Assembly (NCBI GenBank): GCA_038880255.1 | Contig: JAVZSA010000009.1 | Span: 1-39,180, forward strand | DNA from: ARK-15 sp038880255 | Lineage (GTDB): Archaea > Thermoplasmatota > Thermoplasmata > Thermoplasmatales > ARK-15 | Direction of reading: 5' to 3' | Length of the DNA stretch: 39,180 nt | In this document: piece by piece, positions 22,517-30,245 of the stretch | Numbering within the stretch: position 1 is the stretch's first letter | Layout: the number at the start of each line of letters is the position of its first letter | The notes under the pieces: model-generated | What the model was told of the DNA's origin: nothing | Databases searched by the model: none | The model's input: only the letters and a program-made list of their open reading frames with translations | Translations under genes and position numbers: made by a program

Positions 22517-23120
22517 TTTCCAATTCCTCCTTTGGTTCAATTATTGTTATTTCATCAGGAAGCTTTGCATCAGGTGGTAAGATCTTTACAGTAACACCAA
22601 TTATTCCAGGTTTGGTTTTTGCCTGTGCAAAACCTACCCTTACCTCCTCTTTCGGTTTACCTGAATACTTTATTTTACCCACAGTAATCTTTTCCCTTTT
22701 TGCTCTATCTCCTCCCAATTTTCCACTAATTATTACTTGGGCACCTTTTGCACCAGAATCCATAATCCTTTTTATTGCAGAATGAGCAGCCCTTCTAAAA
22801 TGCCATCCGGTTTCAAGGGCCACTGCTAATTTTTTCGCCATTATCCATGGATTTAAATTTGGATTAGGGTCATCCCTTACCTCAATTTGAGGATTTTCAA
22901 TTTTAAAATTAGTTGACATGTAATCTGTTAAATCTTTTATTTTAGACCCCTTCTTACCTATGATTAAACCAGGTTTTTCTACTTGTAAAACTATCCTTGT
23001 TCCCATTGGTGTCCTTTGTATTTCCAGGCCACCAAAACCTGCATTATCTGCAAATTTTTTTATGTATTCTTTGAGTAGAAGCCTTTTCATATTTTCTTGG
23101 ACAAATTTTTTTTCATCCAT
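22473..23120 (-). CDS. rps3: 30S ribosomal protein uS3
   Basis: A 215-residue protein with an N-terminal KH domain (PGLIIGKKGSKIKDL) and the C-terminal domain with GWHFRRAAHSAIKRIMDSGAKG and ISGKLGG. It lines the mRNA entry tunnel. The acidic tail (PKEELENEGNQGEGSKESNQ) overlaps the uL29 start. Confidence 0.95.
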   Translation of the reverse strand: MDEKKFVQENMKRLLLKEYIKKFADNAGFGGLEIQRTPMGTRIVLQVEKPGLIIGKKGSKIKDLTDYMSTNFKIENPQIEVRDDPNPNLNPWIMAKKLAVALETGWHFRRAAHSAIKRIMDSGAKGAQVIISGKLGGDRAKREKITVGKIKYSGKPKEEVRVGFAQAKTKPGIIGVTVKILPPDAKLPDEITIIEPKEELENEGNQGEGSKESNQ

Positions 23121-23122
23121 TT

Positions 23123-23566
23123 CTATGCCTCCCTTACTATAATTTCAAAATGTACTCTTTCTTTGAAAAATTCTGTACTTCTTCCTTGAGCCCTTGGTAT
23201 ATATTTTTTTACAGTTCTACCTTTTTTTACTATCAGAGAATGTATTATAAGATTATCTGTATCAAGATCTTGATTTTCGGCATTTGCCTCCACATTTTCA
23301 AGCAATTGTAGCATGAATTTTGATACCTTAACTGGATACCTCCCAGGACCAATACCTTTCCTATGTGATACAGAATCAAGATGTCTCCTGAAGGGTATTG
23401 CAGCTTTTTTTTCAATTACTTTTTGTAAATAATCCTTTGCATCTTGAAGTTTCATTCCTCTAAGAAATCTTGCTACTTCCAGTGAATCTTTTACAGAAAC
23501 ATTTACATCTATCATTCTTGCCTTAGCAGATTTTTTTGGAATTTCTTTAACTGTATAATACATCAT
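23123..23566 (-). CDS. rpl22: 50S ribosomal protein uL22
   Basis: A 147-residue protein: the opening YYTVKEIPKKSAKARM, RGMKLQDAKDYLQKVIEKK, then the tunnel-lining loop with IPRAQGRSTEFFKERVHFEI. Met1 and Met2 are both possible starts. Confidence 0.94.
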   Translation of the reverse strand: MMYYTVKEIPKKSAKARMIDVNVSVKDSLEVARFLRGMKLQDAKDYLQKVIEKKAAIPFRRHLDSVSHRKGIGPGRYPVKVSKFMLQLLENVEANAENQDLDTDNLIIHSLIVKKGRTVKKYIPRAQGRSTEFFKERVHFEIIVREA

Positions 23567-23577
23567 TTAAATCACCA

Positions 23578-24036
23578 TCACTTTAGAGGTACATATTTTG
23601 AAGATCTAGTTGCTCCCACACCTGGACTTGAATGTTTTACTTCTTTTCTAGTTAATGCAAATTCACCAAGATAATGGCCTAACATTTCAGGTTTTATTTC
23701 AAATTCGATGAAATCCTTACCATTGTGGAGTTGAACCCTTTTTCCAATAAATGATGGTAAAATTACCATATCCCTTACATGTGTTTTTACTAACTCCACA
23801 TCAGGATCTGATAGTTCTTGAAATACCTTTAACTGCTCACTATTCCATCCTCTCTTTAAAGTTCTTCTTATTCTAGCTGGCATTATTGGAATCAATTCCT
23901 CTATTTTCATAGTTTTTAATTGTTCAATAGTGTATCCTCTATAAGTGAATTCTTTTGCTCTTTCTAGAGCAAGTTTTCTAGATTTTCTTACCCTTCTTCT
24001 TGCACTTTTTTCTGTTGTTACCATTCTTTTTGCCAT
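23578..24036 (-). CDS. rps19: 30S ribosomal protein uS19
   Basis: ATG 24036 has AGAGGTGA eight bases upstream, giving 152 residues. An in-frame GTG four codons earlier is less likely. VKTHVRDMVILPSFIGKRVQLHNGKDF and MLGHYLGEFALTRK, followed by HSSPGVGATRSSKYVPLK, are the archaeal uS19 (S15) signatures. Confidence 0.94.
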   Translation of the reverse strand: MAKRMVTTEKSARRRVRKSRKLALERAKEFTYRGYTIEQLKTMKIEELIPIMPARIRRTLKRGWNSEQLKVFQELSDPDVELVKTHVRDMVILPSFIGKRVQLHNGKDFIEFEIKPEMLGHYLGEFALTRKEVKHSSPGVGATRSSKYVPLK

Positions 24037-24044
24037 TTTATTAA

Positions 24045-24737
24045 TCACCTCTTTCTCTTAGGGGCAAATCTTCCTACTTTTCTACCTGGTGGTGTATTCT
24101 TTGAAACAGTGCTTGGTCTTCCTATATGTTGATGATTTCCTCCTCCATGTGGATGATTAACGGCATTCATAGCCACACCCCTTACAGTATATGGCTTTTT
24201 GGCTTTACTTTGTAATGCATGTATTTTATTACCTGCTTTAAGGAATGGTTTATCGCCTCTACCTGCACCAGCAAGTGCACCCACAACTGCCCTGCATTTT
24301 GGATCAAGTAATTTAAATTTCCCGGATGGAAGTAAAACTGTTGTTTTTTCACCATGAGAAACTATTGTGGCAAATGATCCCGCTGATCTAACAAGTCTTC
24401 CACCGTCAAAAGGTAATAACTCTATATTGTAAATTGGAACACCTTCAGGAATCATACCAAGTGGAACTATACTCCCCTCCTTTATTGGTGCATTTTTTCC
24501 AATGTAAATCTTATCCCCAATTGCAATTCCAGAAGGTGCTAACATATAATAATAACTGTTATCAAATTTCACTACAGCCATAGGAGCAGTATGACTCGGA
24601 TCATTCATTAATTCAACAACAACACCTTCACCCTCATTTAATTTTGGTAATTTTCCATCTGTTATGTATCTATGTGAAGGTGCCCTGTAAACGGATGTTC
24701 CTGCACCACGTCTTCTTGATTTTACTCTCTTTCCCAT
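24045..24737 (-). CDS. rpl2: 50S ribosomal protein uL2
   Basis: A 230-residue primary rRNA-binding protein near the peptidyl transferase centre. It has VVGALAGAGRGDKPFLKAG and the universal MNAVNHPHGGGNHQHIG stretch with the essential histidines, and a basic GRKVGRFAPKRKR tail. Typical archaeal length. Confidence 0.96.
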   Translation of the reverse strand: MGKRVKSRRRGAGTSVYRAPSHRYITDGKLPKLNEGEGVVVELMNDPSHTAPMAVVKFDNSYYYMLAPSGIAIGDKIYIGKNAPIKEGSIVPLGMIPEGVPIYNIELLPFDGGRLVRSAGSFATIVSHGEKTTVLLPSGKFKLLDPKCRAVVGALAGAGRGDKPFLKAGNKIHALQSKAKKPYTVRGVAMNAVNHPHGGGNHQHIGRPSTVSKNTPPGRKVGRFAPKRKR

Positions 24738-24748
24738 ATATCACCACC

Positions 24749-25006
24749 TCAAAATATTCCAATTCTAACCGCTATTTCATCGGCTCTGTATTCTGGTTTT
24801 AATTTAACTACTGCCTTTTTCCCCTCTCTAGTAATGAGAATATTTATTTTTTCTACTTTTACGTTAAATATTTTCTCAACAGCCCATTTAACTTGACTTC
24901 TATTTGCATCTCTTCTCACTATAAATGTAAGTTTATTTTCTTTTTCAATTAACATCATTGTCTTTTCAGTAACGTATGGTTTTATTATTACTTCATATTC
25001 ATTCAT
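24749..25006 (-). CDS. rpl23: 50S ribosomal protein uL23
   Basis: The ATG at 25006 overlaps the rpl4 stop as ATGA and has GGAAGGTGG five bases upstream, which makes it the likely start (85 residues). KPYVTEKTMMLIEKENKLTF and VRRDANRSQVKWAVEKIFNVKVEKIN are typical. uL23 forms the docking site for signal recognition particle and the translocon at the tunnel exit. Confidence 0.94.
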   Translation of the reverse strand: MNEYEVIIKPYVTEKTMMLIEKENKLTFIVRRDANRSQVKWAVEKIFNVKVEKINILITREGKKAVVKLKPEYRADEIAVRIGIF

Positions 25007-25767
25007 ATAATCCACCTTCCAATTTCATCAATAGCACTTTTAGAAAATACAGTTAATCTTCCAGGCATTGCTCCAGGGGCCAAAAATTCAGTATTTATTT
25101 CAGAAGGTGTGATCACATCAACCCCTGGGATATTACTAAATGATTTCAACGCCTTATCTTTATTTTTTAATACAATTAGAATACTTTTTGGGGTATAATA
25201 TTTTCTTCCCCTTGTTTTACCTTTTCCTGCTCTAATCTTCTGGCCATTCTTTGCTCTTAGTATGTCCTCTTCAACACCAAGATTTCTAAGTACAGTTATT
25301 GCTTGTGAAACCTTCTCTATATTCTCTATTGAATCATCTACTACGATTGGAAGTGTAATATCTTCCTTAAACCTATGCCCTCTCTTTTTTACCATATCTT
25401 TATTTGCTGTTTGTGAAAGTGCAGAAAGTTTTGAAAGTAATTTTTCTTTTTTATTCATCTTTCTAAACCAAATTCTTTTTGTTGTTGGAGCATGAGCTGT
25501 TCTACCTCCCACCATATTATTCAATATCACGCCCCTATCACCATTTGGTCTTCTAGGCACTCTAGCCCTACCATGGTTTGGACCCCAGTTATGGCCCACT
25601 CTCCTTAAACCTGCTAATGGTGAAACACCGTACGGTTGCCTAGAATTTGATTGCATAATCTTAACAGCTTTTTTTATCAGGTCAGGTCTAAATGGAAAAT
25701 CAAACGCCTTAGGTAATTGAATTTTTGAATTTGCATTTCCATCAAGATCATATAAATTTACAATCAT
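25003..25767 (-). CDS. rpl4: 50S ribosomal protein uL4
   Basis: A 254-residue protein with an exit-tunnel loop: RQPYGVSPLAGLRRVGHNWG, then HGRARVPRRPNG and GGRTAHAPTTKR. The C-terminal half carries the archaeal/eukaryotic pattern (RGRKYYTPKSILIVL). In bacteria L4 can repress its own operon by binding its leader, so it is one candidate ligand for the structured leader upstream of rpl3. Confidence 0.95.
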   Translation of the reverse strand: MIVNLYDLDGNANSKIQLPKAFDFPFRPDLIKKAVKIMQSNSRQPYGVSPLAGLRRVGHNWGPNHGRARVPRRPNGDRGVILNNMVGGRTAHAPTTKRIWFRKMNKKEKLLSKLSALSQTANKDMVKKRGHRFKEDITLPIVVDDSIENIEKVSQAITVLRNLGVEEDILRAKNGQKIRAGKGKTRGRKYYTPKSILIVLKNKDKALKSFSNIPGVDVITPSEINTEFLAPGAMPGRLTVFSKSAIDEIGRWII

Positions 25768-25769
25768 TT

Positions 25770-26780
25770 TTATACCCCCTGCTTTGAGTTCTTTGAAACA
25801 TAAACAACTTTCAATTCTTTAACATCCTCGTCTGTGGGTCTAATAGGATCCCTAAATCTTATTAGTCTTTTTGTAGATCCAGGCACAGATCCGTGGATAA
25901 GAACATATGGATTTCTCAATAAACCATAATGTAGAAATCCACCTTTTGGATTAATGTCATCATCAGTTTTTCCTCCATTTCCTTCCACATATTTTAGTAT
26001 CCTCTTATTATATTCTGTTCTTTGTTGAAAACCCATCTGACCTGCCATTGGAACTGTATACATTACCCAATTTGGATGCCAAGGTCCCAGTGTACCTATC
26101 ATTCTTCTATGTTTTCTATTCTTTCTTGGAAGTAATTTTACACCAAACCTCTTTATGTGTCCTTGAAATCCCTTACCCTTTGTTACCGCAATTACATCCA
26201 CAAGTTTTCCAGGTGATGAAAAATCTGTAAAATTCAATTCCTTACCCAATTTTTGTAATGCAAAATTTACTCTCTCTTCAATTGTCCCTCCACCTACTCT
26301 TATTTCCATTATTTCCGGTGTTTTAGAAGGAACACCTGTTACAAGAAATGGTTTAGTATACATAATTAATCTTACATCATCTATTTCAGAAGTATTTATT
26401 TTCTTCAACTTTTCCTCAGAAGATTTTTTAGGTAGTGAAATTCTTTTTTCTAATTCCTTATCAACATTGTTTGTCCAGATCTCAGAGTAAACCTGATAAC
26501 CATAAACTGTCCTTTTGTAAAATCTTATTCCCAGCACACCCATTGGTGGTATTTCAACTACTGTAACGGGCATCATAATTTCTTGACCAGCAGTATCACT
26601 TTTTTTCCTCCAATCTATCATTAAAACATGTGTCATTCCAACCTTATATCCTGCGAATCCTTGTATTTTGGGGCCATTTTCAATTTCTGGCCAATTCTTT
26701 ATATGTGCAACTATATCTTTCGCCCTTTTCCTGGGATAATATGCCATAGACCCATGTCTCGAATGATGAGGTGTAGCCAT
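25770..26780 (-). CDS. rpl3: 50S ribosomal protein uL3, first gene of the ribosomal protein operon
   Basis: A 336-residue archaeal-length uL3: HHSRHGSMAYYPRKRAKDI at the N-terminus, FAGYKVGMTHVLMID, DVIAVTKGKGFQGHIKRFG and the loop reaching the peptidyl transferase centre (GQMGFQQRTEYNKRI). AGGAGG lies 8 bases before the ATG. It heads about 25 co-directional genes running to secY and beyond. Unlike most first genes here it has a long structured leader, described separately. Confidence 0.96.
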   Translation of the reverse strand: MATPHHSRHGSMAYYPRKRAKDIVAHIKNWPEIENGPKIQGFAGYKVGMTHVLMIDWRKKSDTAGQEIMMPVTVVEIPPMGVLGIRFYKRTVYGYQVYSEIWTNNVDKELEKRISLPKKSSEEKLKKINTSEIDDVRLIMYTKPFLVTGVPSKTPEIMEIRVGGGTIEERVNFALQKLGKELNFTDFSSPGKLVDVIAVTKGKGFQGHIKRFGVKLLPRKNRKHRRMIGTLGPWHPNWVMYTVPMAGQMGFQQRTEYNKRILKYVEGNGGKTDDDINPKGGFLHYGLLRNPYVLIHGSVPGSTKRLIRFRDPIRPTDEDVKELKVVYVSKNSKQGV

Positions 26781-26803
26781 ATATATTTCCTCCTAATCCT
26801 TAC

Positions 26804-26897
26804 ACTACCCGTGACACTTACTTGTTCCCCAAAATACTAAATTTGGGGAATTTCAAGAGCGGGAATCCAAAGGATTATCCCTCAGTGTCTGGGCAGT
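26804..26897 (-). promoter_or_regulatory. structured 5' leader of the rpl3 operon, three-way junction
   Basis: Read as minus-strand RNA this 94-base element closes with P1, pairing 26884-26897 with 26804-26818 (about 13 bp in three blocks: ACUG/UAGU, CCC/GGG, GACACU/AGUGUC). Inside are two hairpins. P2 pairs 26872-26881 with 26861-26868 (GGG and AAUCC with GGAUU and CCC, a 2-base bulge, loop of 3). P3 pairs 26842-26850 with 26825-26833 (9 bp UUCCCCAAA/UUUGGGGAA) above a CUUG/CAAG base (26854-26857 with 26821-26824). Linkers are 2, 3 and 2 bases. It lies between the promoter and the uL3 ribosome site and is clearly more GC-rich than the flanks. An autoregulatory ribosomal protein site is the likely function; the family is unknown to me. 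Confidence 0.65.
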
Positions 26898-26923
26898 TTA
26901 TTGGAGTTAAATCCTTTAATATG

Positions 26924-26937
26924 TTATAATATAAAAA
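26924..26937 (-). promoter_or_regulatory. TATA box of the rpl3 operon
   Basis: TTTTTATATTATAA on the minus strand predicts transcription starting near 26903-26908, just before the first stem of the structured leader. The position is approximate because the region is nearly all A/T. Confidence 0.45.
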
Positions 26938-26960
26938 TATTCTCTTCAGAAACATAAAGA

Positions 26961-26970
26961 TTAAAAATAA
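26961..26970 (+). promoter_or_regulatory. TATA box for leaderless NMD3 gene
   Basis: TTAAAAATAA is centred about 29 bases before ATG 26995. It is divergent from the rpl3 promoter, about 30 bases apart. Confidence 0.45.
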
Positions 26971-26994
26971 GATTATTTATTGTGGATTGAAAAA

Positions 26995-28011
26995 ATGAAA
27001 TGTATAGTATGTGGTAAAAATGAAGCAAAGATAAACGGCTTATGCGAAGAATGTTTTCTTAATAGTAGAAATTATGTAAAAGTCCCGAAAAATGTTGAAA
27101 TAGTTAAATGTCCAAGATGTGATGGTATTAAAATTGGAAATACCTGGCATTATGGGACAAATGTTGATAATGCAATAATGGAATCTTTACAAAAAAATTC
27201 ACGTATATTGGATGATAGAATTTCATGGAAAATAAATTATTCAATAATAGAAAATCAAAATTTACTTTATGTAGATTATATAATCTCCATAAACGGTAAA
27301 GAAAAAGTGGAAAAGCATCAGATTCCATTCATATTAAAAAAGCAATTATGTCCAAGATGTAGTAAATATTCTGGAGATTATTTTGAATCAATTTTGCAAG
27401 TAAGATTCGATAGAAAAATGGATTCGGATGAAATTAATGAAATTGAAAATTTTATTTTTCAAAGCATAGATAATGAAAAGGAAAGGAATTCCAATTTATA
27501 TTTATTAAAAAAAGAAGAAAAAGATGGAGGGATGGATTTTTATTTGAGTTCAAATACGAGTAGTAGGGTAATTGCAAAAAAACTTGCAGAAAAATATGGC
27601 GCTTCCTTAAAAGAATCACCACATCTTGCTGGTGTAAAGGATGGAAAAGATTTTTATAGAATTACATTTTCCATAAGATTTCCAGATTATAAAATTGGTG
27701 ATTTCATAAAGGTTGAAAATTCAATATATATGGTCCTTTCCATAAAAAAAGGACAAATAAAAGTGAAGAATTTAAAAAATGGTAATGTGGAAAGCATAAC
27801 ACAAAAATATCTTAAAGATAAAGAATATAAAATTTTTGCAAGTAAAAATGATATTATATTAGCAATAAAAATTTATGAGGAAAAGGATTATATTCATTTC
27901 TTAGAAACTGTAAATTATAAAATTTTTACATTAAAAAAACCACCATTTAATGTAAATGATGAATTTCATATTGTCAGGGAGGGGGAAGAAATTTATATAA
28001 TTCCAGATTAA
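26995..28011 (+). CDS. NMD3-family protein (large-subunit maturation/export adapter homolog)
   Basis: A 338-residue protein with zinc-binding pairs Cys3/Cys6 and Cys17/Cys20, then Cys39/Cys42 and Cys119/Cys122 (CPRC repeated), the pattern of the N-terminal half of NMD3. Two beta-rich domains follow. In eukaryotes NMD3 rides the 60S subunit out of the nucleus; archaea have a shorter version presumed to act in large-subunit maturation. Being divergent from the ribosomal protein operon fits. ATG 26995 was chosen over a TTG five codons earlier because it starts right at the first zinc pair and suits a leaderless promoter. Confidence 0.88.
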   Translation: MKCIVCGKNEAKINGLCEECFLNSRNYVKVPKNVEIVKCPRCDGIKIGNTWHYGTNVDNAIMESLQKNSRILDDRISWKINYSIIENQNLLYVDYIISINGKEKVEKHQIPFILKKQLCPRCSKYSGDYFESILQVRFDRKMDSDEINEIENFIFQSIDNEKERNSNLYLLKKEEKDGGMDFYLSSNTSSRVIAKKLAEKYGASLKESPHLAGVKDGKDFYRITFSIRFPDYKIGDFIKVENSIYMVLSIKKGQIKVKNLKNGNVESITQKYLKDKEYKIFASKNDIILAIKIYEEKDYIHFLETVNYKIFTLKKPPFNVNDEFHIVREGEEIYIIPD

Positions 28012-28018
28012 CACATCA

Positions 28019-28031
28019 ATTTTTAAATAAA
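28019..28031 (+). promoter_or_regulatory. TATA box for leaderless trm5
   Basis: ATTTTTAAATAAA is centred about 26 bases before GTG 28052 and there is no ribosome site. This supports the GTG as a leaderless start. Confidence 0.5.
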
Positions 28032-28051
28032 GAAAATGTATTAATGGTTCT

Positions 28052-29035
28052 GTGATTTCAAAGGCAATTAGAATAAAAAGGAATGAAATTTTTTCGGTGT
28101 TAAAAATTTTAAAGGAAATGGGGATAATGGATGAAAGATTTAAAATTAAAAAAGAAAATGAATATGCATACATTCCAATAAAATTTCCAATAGATGGTTA
28201 TGAAATTTTCGAAATTGATTTTGAAGAAATTAGAAGGAAAAATAATTATATGGATTTTTTAAAATTGCCTGAAGAAATAAAAAATTATTTACCAAGATCT
28301 ATGGATATTGTTGGAAACATTGCAATAATAAAACTTAATGAACATGTTATTCCATATTCAAATGAAATTGCTCAAGCCATCATGAAATTCAAAAAAAATA
28401 TTAAAACTGTCGCAAATGATAAAGGTGTAAAAGGTGAATTTAGGGTAAGAGATCTCGAAATTATTAGAGGAAATGGATTGGAGACCATTCATACTGAAAA
28501 TGGTATAAAGATTTATGTAGACTTGGCAAAGGTATATTTTTCACCAAGACTTTCAACAGAAAGGGCTAGAATACTTTCTCTTATCAATGATAATGAAATA
28601 ATTTTAGATTTATTCTGCGGCGTTGGATCTTTTAGTTTACTCATAGGAAAAAAAAGAAAAGTAAAAATTTATGCAATTGATAAAAATCCATTTGCAATAT
28701 CTTGTCTAAAAAAATCTATTGAGATAAATAAAATATCAAATGTTGTGCCAATTCTTGGGGATATTAGAGATGTGATCCACAGTATACCAAATGCAAAAAG
28801 GGCCATTGTTGATTTACCATTGGAATCATTAAATTACATTGATTTAATAAAAAATAAAGCTAAGATATTTCATATATACTATAAAACAGATTCGCCGAAT
28901 AAAGTAAAGGAAGAGATAGAAAAACAAGGTCTATTAGTAAAAAATTTTAATCTTGTGCACGGATATTCACCAACTGAATCTATGTATGTTTTTGATGCTA
29001 TAAAGGTGGATAATAATGATAATTCAAATACTTGA
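28052..29035 (+). CDS. trm5: tRNA (guanine37-N1)-methyltransferase, Trm5/TYW2 family
   Basis: A 327-residue class I methyltransferase. The mid-part has the Trm5-type FSPRLSTER (163-171), then SAM motif I DLFCGVG (186-192), YAIDKNPFA (207-215) and motif IV VDLPLES (253-259). Trm5 methylates N1 of G37 next to the anticodon, preventing frameshifts; some archaeal relatives act on wyosine precursors instead. Trm5 usually has Asn before the Leu-Pro of motif IV, whereas here it is Asp, so the exact reaction is less certain. The GTG start is leaderless-type. The end overlaps the transporter gene by 20 bases. Confidence 0.85.
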   Translation: MISKAIRIKRNEIFSVLKILKEMGIMDERFKIKKENEYAYIPIKFPIDGYEIFEIDFEEIRRKNNYMDFLKLPEEIKNYLPRSMDIVGNIAIIKLNEHVIPYSNEIAQAIMKFKKNIKTVANDKGVKGEFRVRDLEIIRGNGLETIHTENGIKIYVDLAKVYFSPRLSTERARILSLINDNEIILDLFCGVGSFSLLIGKKRKVKIYAIDKNPFAISCLKKSIEINKISNVVPILGDIRDVIHSIPNAKRAIVDLPLESLNYIDLIKNKAKIFHIYYKTDSPNKVKEEIEKQGLLVKNFNLVHGYSPTESMYVFDAIKVDNNDNSNT

Positions 29036-30245
29036 GGATATTTTAAGTTTTAAAAATTTTTCAAAGGATGTAAAATTACTTATAGTATCATCCATAGTGA
29101 TGAGTTTTACCCAGGGATATATGTTTGTTGATTTTTCCATATATCTCAGCCAGATGGGATACAGTACCTATTGGATTGGAATAATACTTTCGGTCCCCAC
29201 TTTACTTGGTGCATTGTTTATGATACCAATGGGGCATCTCTCAGATATCTATGGTAGAAAAAGATTCATACTTTTAGCAAGATTTTTCTCATTTTTAGGT
29301 GCATTAATTTATTTTTTCACTTACAATCTTATATTAATAATATTGGCTGGCATCTTTCAAGGAATTGCATTTGCCAATGCCTCTTCAAGTTATAATGCCT
29401 TAATGGCAGAAAAAACAAATTTTGAAAATAGAAATGTTATTTTTGCCTCAAATACATTTCTATCAGGTATTGCAATGGCAGGTGGCATGTTTTATGGATC
29501 CATTCCACCATTACTTTCAGAATATTTTGGTTTAAGTGTTTTTTCCTCTTACAGGGTGCTTTTCCTTACATCAATAATTGGATTATTAGTTTCCACTTTG
29601 TTAATTATTAGAGTAAAGGAAGAATATGGCGGTAACAAAAATGGTAATTCAATTAGATTTTTAGATTTATTTCATTTTCCAGAAAAATCAAGGGGTACAA
29701 TAATAAAACTTTCAGTGCTCGGATTAATAGGTTTAGGTGCAGGTGTTATAGTAAGATTATTTTCACTTTGGTTCTTTCTAAAATTTCACGTAAATGTTGA
29801 TATATTGGGCCCTATATTTTCAGTATCACAAATAGTAACTGCATTTGCATCCATTACTACCCCATCCATAGCTAGAAAAATAGGTGAAATTAAGACAATT
29901 GTTCTAACTGAGGCACTTTCAGTTATAATATTGATAACTATGCCATTATTACCATTTTATTATCTTGCCGGTATTTTTCTAATAATAAGAAATTTTTTAA
30001 TGAACATGTCTGGACCAATAATGACAAGTTTCACAATGAGTATAATACCTGTTGAAGAAAGAGCTAGGGGAAGCGCAATAATACAATTTTTTGATGCTCT
30101 TCCGAGATCTTTTGGACCATATTTAGGGGGATTCTTTATGAGTATTGGTTATATAGATCTACCATTTTATTTTACTGGAATTCTCTATTCCGTCTCCATA
30201 TTTTTATTTTATTTATTTTTCAGGAATGTAAAAATTCATGAATAA
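29016..30245 (+). CDS. major facilitator superfamily transporter
   Basis: A 409-residue protein with about 12 predicted membrane helices. The loop between helices 2 and 3 carries motif A (GHLSDIYGRKR, 73-83), and a weaker counterpart lies in the second half (ARKIGEIKT). No substrate is recognisable; the layout resembles drug/metabolite exporters. It overlaps trm5 by 20 bases, and its end overlaps the convergent prpB by 33 bases. Confidence 0.88.
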   Translation: MIIQILEDILSFKNFSKDVKLLIVSSIVMSFTQGYMFVDFSIYLSQMGYSTYWIGIILSVPTLLGALFMIPMGHLSDIYGRKRFILLARFFSFLGALIYFFTYNLILIILAGIFQGIAFANASSSYNALMAEKTNFENRNVIFASNTFLSGIAMAGGMFYGSIPPLLSEYFGLSVFSSYRVLFLTSIIGLLVSTLLIIRVKEEYGGNKNGNSIRFLDLFHFPEKSRGTIIKLSVLGLIGLGAGVIVRLFSLWFFLKFHVNVDILGPIFSVSQIVTAFASITTPSIARKIGEIKTIVLTEALSVIILITMPLLPFYYLAGIFLIIRNFLMNMSGPIMTSFTMSIIPVEERARGSAIIQFFDALPRSFGPYLGGFFMSIGYIDLPFYFTGILYSVSIFLFYLFFRNVKIHE

